NCBI RefSeq assembly: GCF_013186535.1
Contig: NZ_JABMCZ010000003.1
Coordinates: 1,922,001 to 1,986,000 of the forward strand
Length of the DNA: 64,000 bases
Reading direction: 5' to 3'
Origin: Nocardia terpenica
Lineage (GTDB): Bacteria; Actinomycetota; Actinomycetes; Mycobacteriales; Mycobacteriaceae
Below, in pieces: positions 8,922 to 17,108 of the stretch. How positions within the stretch are numbered: position 1 is the stretch's first letter; each line of letters starts with the position of its first letter. A model generated the notes under the pieces. The model saw only the letters and a list, made by a program, of their open reading frames with translations, ran no database searches and was not told where the DNA came from. Both the position numbers and the translations under genes were made by a program.

Positions 8922-10148
8922 CTACGAAACCGCCTCCGTCCACGTAACCGGAAGCTCATGGACCCCATAGATATTCATATCGGTCCGCAGTCTCACCTCC
9001 TCGGCCGGGATGGCAAGCGCGAGGGTCGGGAAGCGGCGCAGCAGTCCGGTGAACCCGGCGCGCATCTCGATCCGGGCCAATTGCTGACCCAGGCACTGGT
9101 GGACGCCGTGACCGAAGGACACGTGACCGCGGGCCTTGCGAAAGATGTCGAGGGTGTCGGGGTTGTCGAAGCGGTAGGGGTCGTGGTTGGCGGCCAGCAG
9201 CGAGACCACGACGGTCGATCCCTTTCCTATTGTCTCGCCGCCGAGTTCGATGTCGTCGGTGGCGTAGCGGTAGAAGATATCCGCGATGGACAGATAGCGC
9301 AGGAGCTCTTCGACGGCGTCGGGCATCAGGTCCGGGTCGGCACGCAGCGCGGCCGCCTGATCGGGATGCTCCAGCAGCGCGAAGGTGCCCAGCGCCAGCA
9401 TGTTCGCGGTGGTCTCGTGACCGGCGAGCAGCAGCAGGAACGCCATGCTGGTCAGTTCCTCGAGAGTGAGGTCGTCGTGGCGTGCCAGATCGGACAGGAT
9501 GTCCTCACCGGGTGCGGCGCGTTTACTGGCGACCAGTTCGGCGAGGAAGGTGGTCAGCGCACCGTAGGCGGCCATCTTCTGCTCGAGCGTCTGGTCCTTG
9601 ACCAGGAACTGGGCCGAGTTGGCCTGGAAGGTCTCCCGATCCTGGTAGGGCACGCCGAGCAGTTCGCAGATCACCAGCGACGGCACCGGCAGCGCGAACT
9701 CCCGGACCAGGTCGACCGGCGGGGTCAGCCGCGCCAGGTGATCGAGTTGCCGCTCGGCGATCTCGATAATGTGGTCCTCGAGCTGCCTCATGCGTTTGAC
9801 GGTGAAGGCGCCGGTCAGCTTACGCCGCAACCGCGTATGGTCCGGCGGGTCCATGGCGATGAACAGGCCCGGCACCTGCGGCGACGGCTCGGTCGCCGCG
9901 GGCATGCCGGGAGTCTCGTAGGGGACGTGGATAATGCCCAGGTCCTGCCGGGAGCTGAACCGGGTATCGGCCAGCAGCCCGCGGACCGCCTCGTAACCGG
10001 TGACCAGCCAGCCCTCGTGGCCGTCGGGAAAGATCATCGGACTGACCGGGCGCACCGCACGCAATCGCGTGATCTCGCGCGGCGGATTGAACGGACCCGC
10101 GTTGCGCTCCATCGGAAGGCCGTGCGGGACAGGAACAGTGTCACTCAT
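8922..10148 (-). CDS. Cytochrome P450
   Basis: 408 residues from ATG 10148 (GAGGA 6 nt upstream). It has the I-helix oxygen-binding motif AGHETT, the K-helix ExxR in EELLRYL and the heme loop FGHGVHQCLGQ with Cys about 352. It is a soluble bacterial class I P450, similar in pattern to CYP105/CYP107-type enzymes, and needs external ferredoxin and reductase, neither of which is adjacent. It starts 42 bp upstream of the DUF4097 gene's stop, on the same strand, so the two may be co-transcribed. The substrate is unknown. Confidence 0.95.
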   Translation of the reverse strand: MSDTVPVPHGLPMERNAGPFNPPREITRLRAVRPVSPMIFPDGHEGWLVTGYEAVRGLLADTRFSSRQDLGIIHVPYETPGMPAATEPSPQVPGLFIAMDPPDHTRLRRKLTGAFTVKRMRQLEDHIIEIAERQLDHLARLTPPVDLVREFALPVPSLVICELLGVPYQDRETFQANSAQFLVKDQTLEQKMAAYGALTTFLAELVASKRAAPGEDILSDLARHDDLTLEELTSMAFLLLLAGHETTANMLALGTFALLEHPDQAAALRADPDLMPDAVEELLRYLSIADIFYRYATDDIELGGETIGKGSTVVVSLLAANHDPYRFDNPDTLDIFRKARGHVSFGHGVHQCLGQQLARIEMRAGFTGLLRRFPTLALAIPAEEVRLRTDMNIYGVHELPVTWTEAVS

Positions 10149-10191
10149 CGAATGTCCTCGGGCAGAGTCGATCGGTGGAAATACCGGAGAA

Positions 10192-10833
10192 TCAGGCGGC
10201 GGTGGCGTGCCGAATAATGATGTTGCCGTACGCATTACGCGCATACACCTGCACGACGTCGCCATCGCCCGCCGCGCCGACCGGCTCCATCCGGTTCTGC
10301 ACGGCGCCGTGCTGGGTGGTGGTTTCCAGTCGTGCCGCGCTGCCCGGGCGAATACCCACCTCCAGTTCGCCCGTGGAGGTCTCCAGGCGGAGCACCCCGC
10401 GCGCCGCCTCGCCGATGCGGATATCGCCCTTGGCGACCTTCGCGGTCACCGAACCGCTGGTGCGCTCGATATCGATGTCCCCGGCGGCGACCTCCAGCTC
10501 GCACTGGTCGAGTTCGCCGAGACCCACCACGCGGCCCACCCCGGCGCAGGCCGCCAGCCGGGAGCCGGTGGGCACCTCGATGGTCACCTCGATCGACGGA
10601 TTGCCGCCGAACGGGCTGTAGGTGCGCCAGTCCTTCGGCGTCCGCACGGTCAGGGCGCCGGCGGCGAAATCGACCCGGGTCTGCTCGGCGGCACGCACAT
10701 CCGCCTTCTTGGACGCGTCGGCGGGCCGGACCGCGACGACGGTGTCGGTGCGATCGGAGGCGATCACCGTGACCTCGCCGGAGAGCACATCAACGGTAAT
10801 GGCGATCGGCTCCGGAGTCTGGAACGTGGGCAT
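10192..10833 (-). CDS. DUF4097-type beta-helix protein
   Basis: 213 residues from ATG 10833 (GAGGAG 8 nt upstream). It is almost entirely short beta-strand repeats rich in Gly, Thr and Val (TSGSVTAKVAKGDIRIG and similar), as in DUF4097 right-handed beta-helix proteins. There is no signal peptide or membrane segment, so it is probably cytoplasmic. The gene is divergent from the AfsR-like regulator, and three phased heptamers lie in its promoter, so it is a likely target of that regulator. Its biochemical role is not known. Confidence 0.8.
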   Translation of the reverse strand: MPTFQTPEPIAITVDVLSGEVTVIASDRTDTVVAVRPADASKKADVRAAEQTRVDFAAGALTVRTPKDWRTYSPFGGNPSIEVTIEVPTGSRLAACAGVGRVVGLGELDQCELEVAAGDIDIERTSGSVTAKVAKGDIRIGEAARGVLRLETSTGELEVGIRPGSAARLETTTQHGAVQNRMEPVGAAGDGDVVQVYARNAYGNIIIRHATAA

Positions 10834-10898
10834 GACTTGTTCTCCTCGACAGTGTGATTCGGCTGGTGTGAATGCCCCTGCGGCGCTGTTCACACGGG

Positions 10899-10949
10899 AT
10901 ACTGTCGCCAGCCCGGCTGATACCGACCTGATACCGGTCTGATACGTGC
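10899..10949 (-). promoter_or_regulatory. SARP-type heptamer repeats with -10 box
   Basis: On the minus strand GTATCAG occurs three times at exact 11-bp spacing (plus-strand positions 10917-10949), with 4-bp spacers. A -10-like CAGTAT (10899-10904) follows 12 nt after the last heptamer. Phased heptamers upstream of -10 are the known binding mode of SARP regulators, and a SARP-type gene starts 83 bp away in the opposite direction. Confidence 0.68.
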
Positions 10950-11031
10950 CCTGACGCGGTGTTCTTCCTGGTCGGAGCCCGAATTGCCTGCCCGGCAAGG
11001 CGCCCGGAGCGGGCCACGGCAGAATGGTCGG

Positions 11032-14000
11032 GTGCAGATCGGGTTGCTTGGACCGCTCGACATCCGAGCAGACGACGGCGGAGTGATCGAGGTGCCGGGT
11101 GTCCGGTTACGGGCGCTGCTGATCGCCCTGGCGCTCGAACCCGATCGCGCGGTCCCGAAAGCGACGCTGGTCGACTGGATCTGGGGTGAGCAGCCGCCCG
11201 CCGATGCGGCGAATGCCTTGCAGGCGTTGGTCTCCCGGCTGCGGCGGGTGCTGCCGGACGGATCGCTCGACGGGCAGGCGGGGGGATACCGGCTCGCGGC
11301 GCCGCCCCGCGCCGTCGACGCCGTGCGCTTCGAACAGCTGCTGGACCAGGCCCGCGGCGGCGCCGACGCGCCTCGGGCCGAACTGCTGCGCGAGGCGCTG
11401 GGGCTGTGGCGCGGAACGTTCATGCAGGACATCGAGATACGCGACAGCGCGGCCGTCGACGCGGTGGCCACCCGGTTCGAGGGGCTGCGGCTGGCCGCGA
11501 CGGAGGATCTGTACGAGGCGGAGATCCGCCTCGGCCGGGGGCCGGAGCTGGTCGCCGAGCTGACCGAGCTGGTGGCCCGGAATCCGGTGCGGGAGCGGCT
11601 CGTTGCCGCGCTGATGCGCGCGCTCGGCGGCGCGGGCCGCGGCGCCGAGGCGTTGGTCGTGTACCAGCGGACCCGGGAGGCGCTCGCCGACACGCTGGGC
11701 GTGGACCCCTCGGCGGAGCTGTCCGCGCTGCACGTCGCGCTGCTGCGCGGCGAGGTCGGCGCGCGCGACGACGACCGCAGGACGAACCTGCGCGCCGAAT
11801 TGACCGGATTCGTCGGCGCCGCCGCCGATATCGCCGCCGTGCGCGGACTCATCGCCGACCATCGGCTCACCACCCTGACCGGGCCCGGCGGCTCGGGAAA
11901 GACCCGGCTGGCCACCGAAACCGCGCGGACCATGCTCGACGACCTGCCGGACGGGGCCTGGGTGGTGGAACTGGCGTCCGTCGGCGCGAGCGGTGACCCG
12001 GCGCAGGCGGCGCTCACCGCGCTCGGGCTGCGGGATTCGCTGCTCGGCGGCGCCCCGAACGCGGACCCGCTGGATCGGCTCGTCGCGGCGATCCGCGAGC
12101 GCGAGACGCTGCTGATCCTGGACAACTGCGAGCACGTGATCGAGGCCGCGGCCGCGTTCGCGCACCGGATCCTCGGGGAATGTCGGCGGCTGCGGATGCT
12201 GGCGACGAGCAGGGAACCGCTCGGCATTACGGGCGAGGCGATCTGGCGGGTCGAGCCGCTGGCGGTGCCCGCCGCGGACGCGGACCCCGGCCGGATCGAA
12301 TCCTCCCCCGCCGTTCGGCTGCTGCGGGACCGGGCCGGTGCGGTGCGCACCGATCTCACCGCCGATGCCCACACCCTGGCGACCATGGCGCGCGTCTGCC
12401 GGGCGCTCGACGGGATTCCGCTGGCAATCGAATTGGCGGCGGCCCGCTTACGCACCATGTCCCTCGATCAGCTCGCCACCCGCCTCGACGATCGGTTCCG
12501 CCTGCTGACCGGCGGCAGCCGCACCGCGCTGCCGCGGCACCGGACGCTGCGCGCGGTGGTCGACTGGAGCTGGGAATTGCTCACCGACGCCGAACGGCTG
12601 GTGCTGCGCCGCCTCGCGGTGTTCTCCGGCGGCGCGAGTCTGGAAGCGGCCGAACAGGTTTGCGCGGGTGACACCGTCGAGGCGGGGGACGTGCTCGAGC
12701 TGCTGACCGCGCTGACCGAGAAATCGCTGCTGCTCCCCGCGGGCGGCGGCGGGCCGCGCTACCGCATGCTCGACACCATCGCGCAGTACGCCCGGGACCG
12801 GCTCGCGGAGGCGGGGGAGGCGGAGGCGGCCCGCCGGGCGCATCTCGCGTACTTCACCGGGCTCGCCGACACCGCCGAACCGCACCTGCGCCGCGCCGAG
12901 CAGCTGGAGTGGCTGGCCACGCTCGACGCCGAATACGACAATATCGCCGCCGCGATGCGGGGCGCGCTCGCCGCCGGGGAGGCGGCCGCGGCGATGCGGC
13001 TCGCGGCGGTCGCGGGATGGTACTGGTGGCTCAGCGGGCACAAGGTCGAGGGGATGGAGCTGCTCACCGCGGCCGCCGACCTGCCCGGCGAGGTGGACGA
13101 CGAGACCCGGGCCGTGGTGTACGGGCTGGTCGCGCACTTCCTGACCACCGGGCCGGGCGACGACCACCAGGTGGCGGAATGGATTCGCAAGGCGTACCGG
13201 TTCGGTCGCCGCGGCCGGGCCCGCTACCCGTGGCTGGCGCTGGTCGACGCGCTGGAACGCATGCTGCGGGGGCCGGACGCGCTGCCGACCGCGTTCGAAC
13301 CGCTGCTCACCCATGACGATCCCTGGGTGCGCGCGCTGGCCCGGTTGCAGATGGGCAGGTCGCGGATCTCGGTCGGCCGGTCGGGGCGGGAGGTGGACGC
13401 GTATCTCGAGACCGCGCTCGCCGAGTTCCGGGCCGTCGGCGAGCGGTGGGGAATGTCGTTCGCCATGACCGAACTGGGGAATCGGCTCGCCGAGCGCGGC
13501 GAATTCGCCGCCGCCTTCGAGCTTTTCGACGAGGCGGTGGCGGTGGTCACCGAGGTCGGCGCGATCGAGGACGTCTTCCTGCTGCGGGCCCGTCAGGCCC
13601 AGCTGTACTGGCTGCTGGGCGATGCGGACGCCAGCGCGGCCGCCATGGCCGAGTCGCAGCGCCACGCCGACCGCTCCGCCTGGCCGAACCAACTGGCCCA
13701 ACTCGCCCTGACGAAGGCGGAACTGGCGCGCTGGCGCGGCGACATCGCGGAGGCGTACCGCGAGATCGACACCGCGACAACCATACTGGGCGACGGCGCC
13801 GAGCAGCCGTACATCGGCGCGGTGGTACACGACCTGCGCGGCTACCTCGTCGACGGCCTCGCCGAGGCGCGCGAGCATCGCGCCGCGGCCCTGCGGGCGG
13901 CATCCGCCACGGGATACGCACCCCTCCTCGCCCAGATCCTGGTCGGTATCGCCGATCTGGCGTTGCGCGCGGACCGGGACGAGCAGGCCGCGCGCCTGCT

Positions 14001-14169
14001 CGCGGCCGGTGCCGCGGTCCGCGGCCTGCCCGATCGCTCGCACCCGGATGTGTCCCGCATCGAGCATGCGGCGCGACATCGCCTCGGCGACAAACGATTC
14101 GCCGAGGCGACGGCCGAAGGTGCGCGGGCGAACTGGCACGAGCTGGCCGAGGCCACGCTGCGGGGCTAG
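11032..14169 (+). CDS. AfsR/SARP-type regulator with NB-ARC ATPase and TPR region
   Basis: 1,045 residues from GTG 11032, where homology begins (VQIGLLGPLDIRADDG); a TTG at 10984 is an alternative. The domains are an OmpR-like winged HTH (1-90), a bacterial transcriptional activator domain (about 95-240, including the LGVDPSAEL segment), an NB-ARC ATPase with P-loop GPGGSGKT (about 285) and Walker B LLILDNCEH, and a long C-terminal helical TPR-like region. This matches AfsR-like and large SARP-LAL type activators. It is divergent from the DUF4097 gene and probably binds the heptamers between them. The 3' end overlaps the convergent aldo/keto reductase remnant by 4 bp. Confidence 0.93.
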   Translation: MQIGLLGPLDIRADDGGVIEVPGVRLRALLIALALEPDRAVPKATLVDWIWGEQPPADAANALQALVSRLRRVLPDGSLDGQAGGYRLAAPPRAVDAVRFEQLLDQARGGADAPRAELLREALGLWRGTFMQDIEIRDSAAVDAVATRFEGLRLAATEDLYEAEIRLGRGPELVAELTELVARNPVRERLVAALMRALGGAGRGAEALVVYQRTREALADTLGVDPSAELSALHVALLRGEVGARDDDRRTNLRAELTGFVGAAADIAAVRGLIADHRLTTLTGPGGSGKTRLATETARTMLDDLPDGAWVVELASVGASGDPAQAALTALGLRDSLLGGAPNADPLDRLVAAIRERETLLILDNCEHVIEAAAAFAHRILGECRRLRMLATSREPLGITGEAIWRVEPLAVPAADADPGRIESSPAVRLLRDRAGAVRTDLTADAHTLATMARVCRALDGIPLAIELAAARLRTMSLDQLATRLDDRFRLLTGGSRTALPRHRTLRAVVDWSWELLTDAERLVLRRLAVFSGGASLEAAEQVCAGDTVEAGDVLELLTALTEKSLLLPAGGGGPRYRMLDTIAQYARDRLAEAGEAEAARRAHLAYFTGLADTAEPHLRRAEQLEWLATLDAEYDNIAAAMRGALAAGEAAAAMRLAAVAGWYWWLSGHKVEGMELLTAAADLPGEVDDETRAVVYGLVAHFLTTGPGDDHQVAEWIRKAYRFGRRGRARYPWLALVDALERMLRGPDALPTAFEPLLTHDDPWVRALARLQMGRSRISVGRSGREVDAYLETALAEFRAVGERWGMSFAMTELGNRLAERGEFAAAFELFDEAVAVVTEVGAIEDVFLLRARQAQLYWLLGDADASAAAMAESQRHADRSAWPNQLAQLALTKAELARWRGDIAEAYREIDTATTILGDGAEQPYIGAVVHDLRGYLVDGLAEAREHRAAALRAASATGYAPLLAQILVGIADLALRADRDEQAARLLAAGAAVRGLPDRSHPDVSRIEHAARHRLGDKRFAEATAEGARANWHELAEATLRG

Positions 14170-14660
14170 AGCCCCAGCCGGTTCAACGCCGCCGCCGGAT
14201 AGCGGTCGCCCGCGACGGCCGCGCCGGGTACCGCCTCGGCGAGTCGCCGGATATGCTCGGCGGTCAACTCCAGATCGGCCGCGGCCGCGTTCTGTTCGAG
14301 GTATTCGGCGCGCTTGGTGCCGGGGATGGCCACGATGTCCTCGCCCTGCGCCAGCAGCCACGCGAGTGCCGCTTGCGCCGGGGCGCAGCCGATTTCGGCG
14401 GCGACGCGGGTGACATCGTCGGCCAGGGCGAGGTTGGCCGCGACGTTCTCCCGGGCGAATCGGGGCCAGCGTCGGCGATTGTCCTGGTCGGTGAGCTGGT
14501 CCCGGGTATCCAGAAACGCGGCCCCCAACTCGACGGCACGGTCCAGCGTGCGCAGCGATTCACCCTCCTCGGCCGCACCGTAGGCGAGGGACATGCCCAT
14601 GCACCCCAACCCGATAGCGGGCACCCTTGTCCCGACAGCCCCGAGCGTTCGGTATCGCAT
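14166..14660 (-). pseudogene. Aldo/keto reductase with large internal deletion
   Basis: 164 residues from ATG 14660 (GGGAGGGAACG RBS). Residues 1-52 match the N-terminus of AKRs of the YajO/AKR13 kind (RTLGAVGTRVPAIGLGCMG, ending AFLDT). Residues 53 onward match the region near residue 195 of a normal 320-330-residue enzyme (DQLTDQDNRRRWPRF, then the LAWLLAQGEDIVAIPGTKR cofactor segment). About 140-160 codons are missing in frame, with the junction near 14504. The deletion removes the catalytic Tyr, Lys and His and most of the barrel, so an active enzyme is not expected. Confidence 0.85.
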
Positions 14661-14739
14661 CGATCGTTCCCTCCCTCGGCAGACGACAGGACGATCCTCG
14701 CGCACGGCGGTCGGTCTCCCGTCGAGGCACACTGTGCGT

Positions 14740-15228
14740 GTGCGATATGTGATGCGGCAGCGCGTGTTGAGCCTCGGGCAGGACTACTGGGTGACCGACG
14801 ACGCGGGGAACCGGGCCTTTCTCGTCGACGGGAAGGTGCTGGCGTTTCGCCGGACCTTCGAGCTGAAGGGGCCGCGGGGCGAGGTGTACGCGGTGGGGCG
14901 CAAGCGGCTGATCGCGCTGCGGGACACCATGGTCGTGCGGGTCGGCGGGGCGCATGCGGCGACGGTGCGCAAGAAGCTGTTCAGCCCGATTCGGCACAGC
15001 TTCACGATCGTGCTGGCCACCGGCGAGCGGTGGGAGGCGCGCGGTGACCTCATCGAGAAGAACTACACCCTCGAGGGACCGGGGGGAGTCGTCGCGCAGA
15101 CCTCACGCAAGTGGTTCCGCATCCGCGACACGTACGGCGTGGAGATCTACCACCCGGATGTGCCGCTGGCATTGGCGATCGTGGTGTGCATCGACGAGCT
15201 GGTCGCCGCCGAGCGCGGCCGGGAATGA
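14740..15228 (+). CDS. LURP-one-related (tubby-like) protein
   Basis: 162 residues from GTG 14740 (VRYVMRQRVLSLGQDY), with an alternative ATG at 14752. The pattern of short beta strands (FLVDGKVLAFRRTFELKG, EVYAVGRK and so on) fits the LURP1/YxjI family, a 12-strand barrel related to tubby-C and scramblase folds. The molecular role in bacteria is unclear; some members bind lipids. It diverges from the AKR remnant (79 bp apart) and converges with the membrane protein gene with 6 bp between stops. Confidence 0.8.
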   Translation: MRYVMRQRVLSLGQDYWVTDDAGNRAFLVDGKVLAFRRTFELKGPRGEVYAVGRKRLIALRDTMVVRVGGAHAATVRKKLFSPIRHSFTIVLATGERWEARGDLIEKNYTLEGPGGVVAQTSRKWFRIRDTYGVEIYHPDVPLALAIVVCIDELVAAERGRE

Positions 15229-15234
15229 CACGGC

Positions 15235-15756
15235 CTAGCCGTTCGTCCCGGCTGCGTCGGCGGTGGTGGGCATCGAGACCGCGGTGAGGTGTCGCTGCTC
15301 CGCCTGCGGTGCGCGCTGCCGTAGTGCCCGCGCGGCGAACCACAGCGCGCCGATCCCGATGGGGAATTCCAGGCAGATGGCCATCAGCAGCGATGTCGTG
15401 AATCCGCCGCTGGACAGCGAGGTTCCGATATCGAAGACGCCGTCGGCGAAGAACAGTCCGGCGCCGACGGCGGCGCTGAGCGCGGCGGTGGGGCTACGGC
15501 GTAAGAGCAGCAGCAGCGTCACCGCCGCGCTGATCGCCTCGGCGGTGTCGAGTCCGAGCCACAGCAGCGGCCAATGTCCCACCCGCACGGTCTGCGGGAG
15601 CGTGTAGTACAACCAGACGCACCACGGAATCAGCAGTACCGCAATGGCTCCGGCACCCGCCATGGCCCATCGGCGCGAGGGGGACAGCCCGGTCCAGCGG
15701 GTCGTGGTGGCGGCGTGTTCCGGGCAACTCAACATGTCTTTCAGTGTGGCTACCAC
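15235..15756 (-). CDS. Four-helix membrane protein of unknown function
   Basis: 173 residues from GTG 15756 (ATG 15735 is possible). Four hydrophobic segments are visible (AMAGAGAIAVLLIPWCVWL; AISAAVTLLLLL; SAAVGAGLFFADGVF; LLMAICLEFPIGIGALWF). I do not recognise a family. Its first residues, VVATLKDMLSCPE, closely resemble the leader peptide encoded in front of the histidine kinase at 51.7 kb, and the upstream DNA is the same 86-bp element. That suggests control by the same response regulator. Confidence 0.75.
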   Translation of the reverse strand: MVATLKDMLSCPEHAATTTRWTGLSPSRRWAMAGAGAIAVLLIPWCVWLYYTLPQTVRVGHWPLLWLGLDTAEAISAAVTLLLLLRRSPTAALSAAVGAGLFFADGVFDIGTSLSSGGFTTSLLMAICLEFPIGIGALWFAARALRQRAPQAEQRHLTAVSMPTTADAAGTNG

Positions 15757-15811
15757 GAATAGGTAAGTCAGCCAAGGATACCGACGAATCGGGGGTAGGG
15801 TTTTCCCTCCT
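15726..15811 (-). promoter_or_regulatory. 86-bp promoter/leader element, copy A
   Basis: About 74 of 86 positions are identical to 51713-51798. In the minus-strand sense it holds the inverted half-sites AGGG-AAAA-CCCT, a C-rich stretch, a -10-like TATCCT, and then codons for a conserved peptide pattern (YPWLTY, then ATLxDMLSxPE) that continues in frame into the membrane protein. The distal 43 bp carry only one mismatch. It is interpreted as a promoter with a NarL-type response-regulator site. Confidence 0.7.
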
Positions 15812-15884
15812 CATATAGGTCCAGTATTGCCCGTTGCCCCAGGCTGAAGCCGGACCTGTTACCCGACAAGACCGGAGCCGCACG

Positions 15885-17108
15885 ATGAAGTTTGGTCTGT
15901 TCTTCGAACTCCAAGAACCCAAGCCCTGGGTCGAAGGCGGCGCCCACCGCATCGCCAAGCAGACCATCGACCAGATCGAATTGGCCGACAAACTGGGTTT
16001 CGACTACGCGTGGATGGTGGAGCACCACTTCCTCGAGGAGTACAGCCACTCCTCCGCGCCGGAGGTGGTGCTCGCGGCGGCCAGCCAGCGCACCAAGCAG
16101 ATCCGGCTCGGCCACGGGGTCATGGTCATCACGCCGAAGATCAACCATCCGGCGCGGGTGGCCGAACGCATCAGCATGCTCGACCTCATCTCCGACGGCC
16201 GAGTCGAATTCGGCTCCGGCGAGTCGTCCACCCCGGTCGAGCTGGGCGGCTTCGATGTCGAGTGGAACTCCAAACAGGCCGCGTGCGAGGAGTCGCTGGA
16301 GGCGATCATCCGCATGTTCGCCGAGCAGCCGTTCGCCGGTTTCCAGGGCGAATACGTCCGGATGCCGCCGCGCAACGTGCTGCCCAAACCGCTCCAGCGA
16401 CCACACCCCCCGCTGTGGCGCTCGGCCTCCCGCCGAGACGGCATCGTCGAGGCCGCCAAGCGGGGTACGGGCGCGCTCACCCTGTCCTTCCTCGGCCCGG
16501 AGGAAGCCGGAAAGTGGGTCGACGACTATTACGCGACAATCGAATCCGAGGACTGCGTCCCCGTGGGGCGTTCGGTGAATCCGAACGTGGCCATGACCAT
16601 GTACCTGATGGCGCACGAAGACGAGGCGGTAGCCAGGAGACAGGGCCTGGCCAGCCACGAGTTCTTCGCCAGGGCCGTCATCTACTACTACCGATACGGC
16701 CGCCCGATGCCCGGCCACACCAACCTGTGGCAGGACCTCGGCATCCCGGATGTGGAGGCGGGCATCGCCGAGCCCTCGGCCACCGCGGGCTCCGCGTTCG
16801 ACGGCGTGGGCACCCCCGAACAGATCAAGGCCAACCTGCGCAAATACGAGGAAGTCGGCGTGGACCAGATCCTGCTGATCTGCCAAACCGGCAGAATCCC
16901 CCACGACCAGATCTGCGCCTCCCTGGAACTGTTCGCCCGCGAGGTCATGCCGGAATTCCACGAACGAGACGAGGCCCGCGAGAAAGCCAAGCTGACCCGA
17001 CTGGCCCCGGCCATCGAAAAGGCGTTGAGCCGCAGACGAGTCCCCGTCCCGAAGATCGAGGACGGCTACCGCATCGAGCCGCCCCCGGGGCCTCGGACCA
17101 AGAAATGA
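15885..17108 (+). CDS. LLM-class (luciferase-like) flavin-dependent oxidoreductase
   Basis: 407 residues from ATG 15885 (MKFGLFFELQ is the family's normal start). It shows the bacterial-luciferase TIM-barrel signatures: YAWMVEHHF, RLGHGVMVITPKINHP, the AERISMLDLISDGRVEFG segment and a C-terminal GTPEQIKANLRKYEEVGVD. It probably uses reduced FMN or F420 on an unknown substrate. The stop overlaps the start of the DoxX-like gene (ATGA), so they form a two-gene operon. Confidence 0.92.
   Translation: MKFGLFFELQEPKPWVEGGAHRIAKQTIDQIELADKLGFDYAWMVEHHFLEEYSHSSAPEVVLAAASQRTKQIRLGHGVMVITPKINHPARVAERISMLDLISDGRVEFGSGESSTPVELGGFDVEWNSKQAACEESLEAIIRMFAEQPFAGFQGEYVRMPPRNVLPKPLQRPHPPLWRSASRRDGIVEAAKRGTGALTLSFLGPEEAGKWVDDYYATIESEDCVPVGRSVNPNVAMTMYLMAHEDEAVARRQGLASHEFFARAVIYYYRYGRPMPGHTNLWQDLGIPDVEAGIAEPSATAGSAFDGVGTPEQIKANLRKYEEVGVDQILLICQTGRIPHDQICASLELFAREVMPEFHERDEAREKAKLTRLAPAIEKALSRRRVPVPKIEDGYRIEPPPGPRTKK

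Noticed and set aside
8660..8968. N-terminal extension of the alpha/beta hydrolase
   Set aside because: The extra residues translate the tandem repeat and antisense P450 DNA; the homologous protein starts at MSDYVTAGG (8659) and nothing upstream resembles the family.
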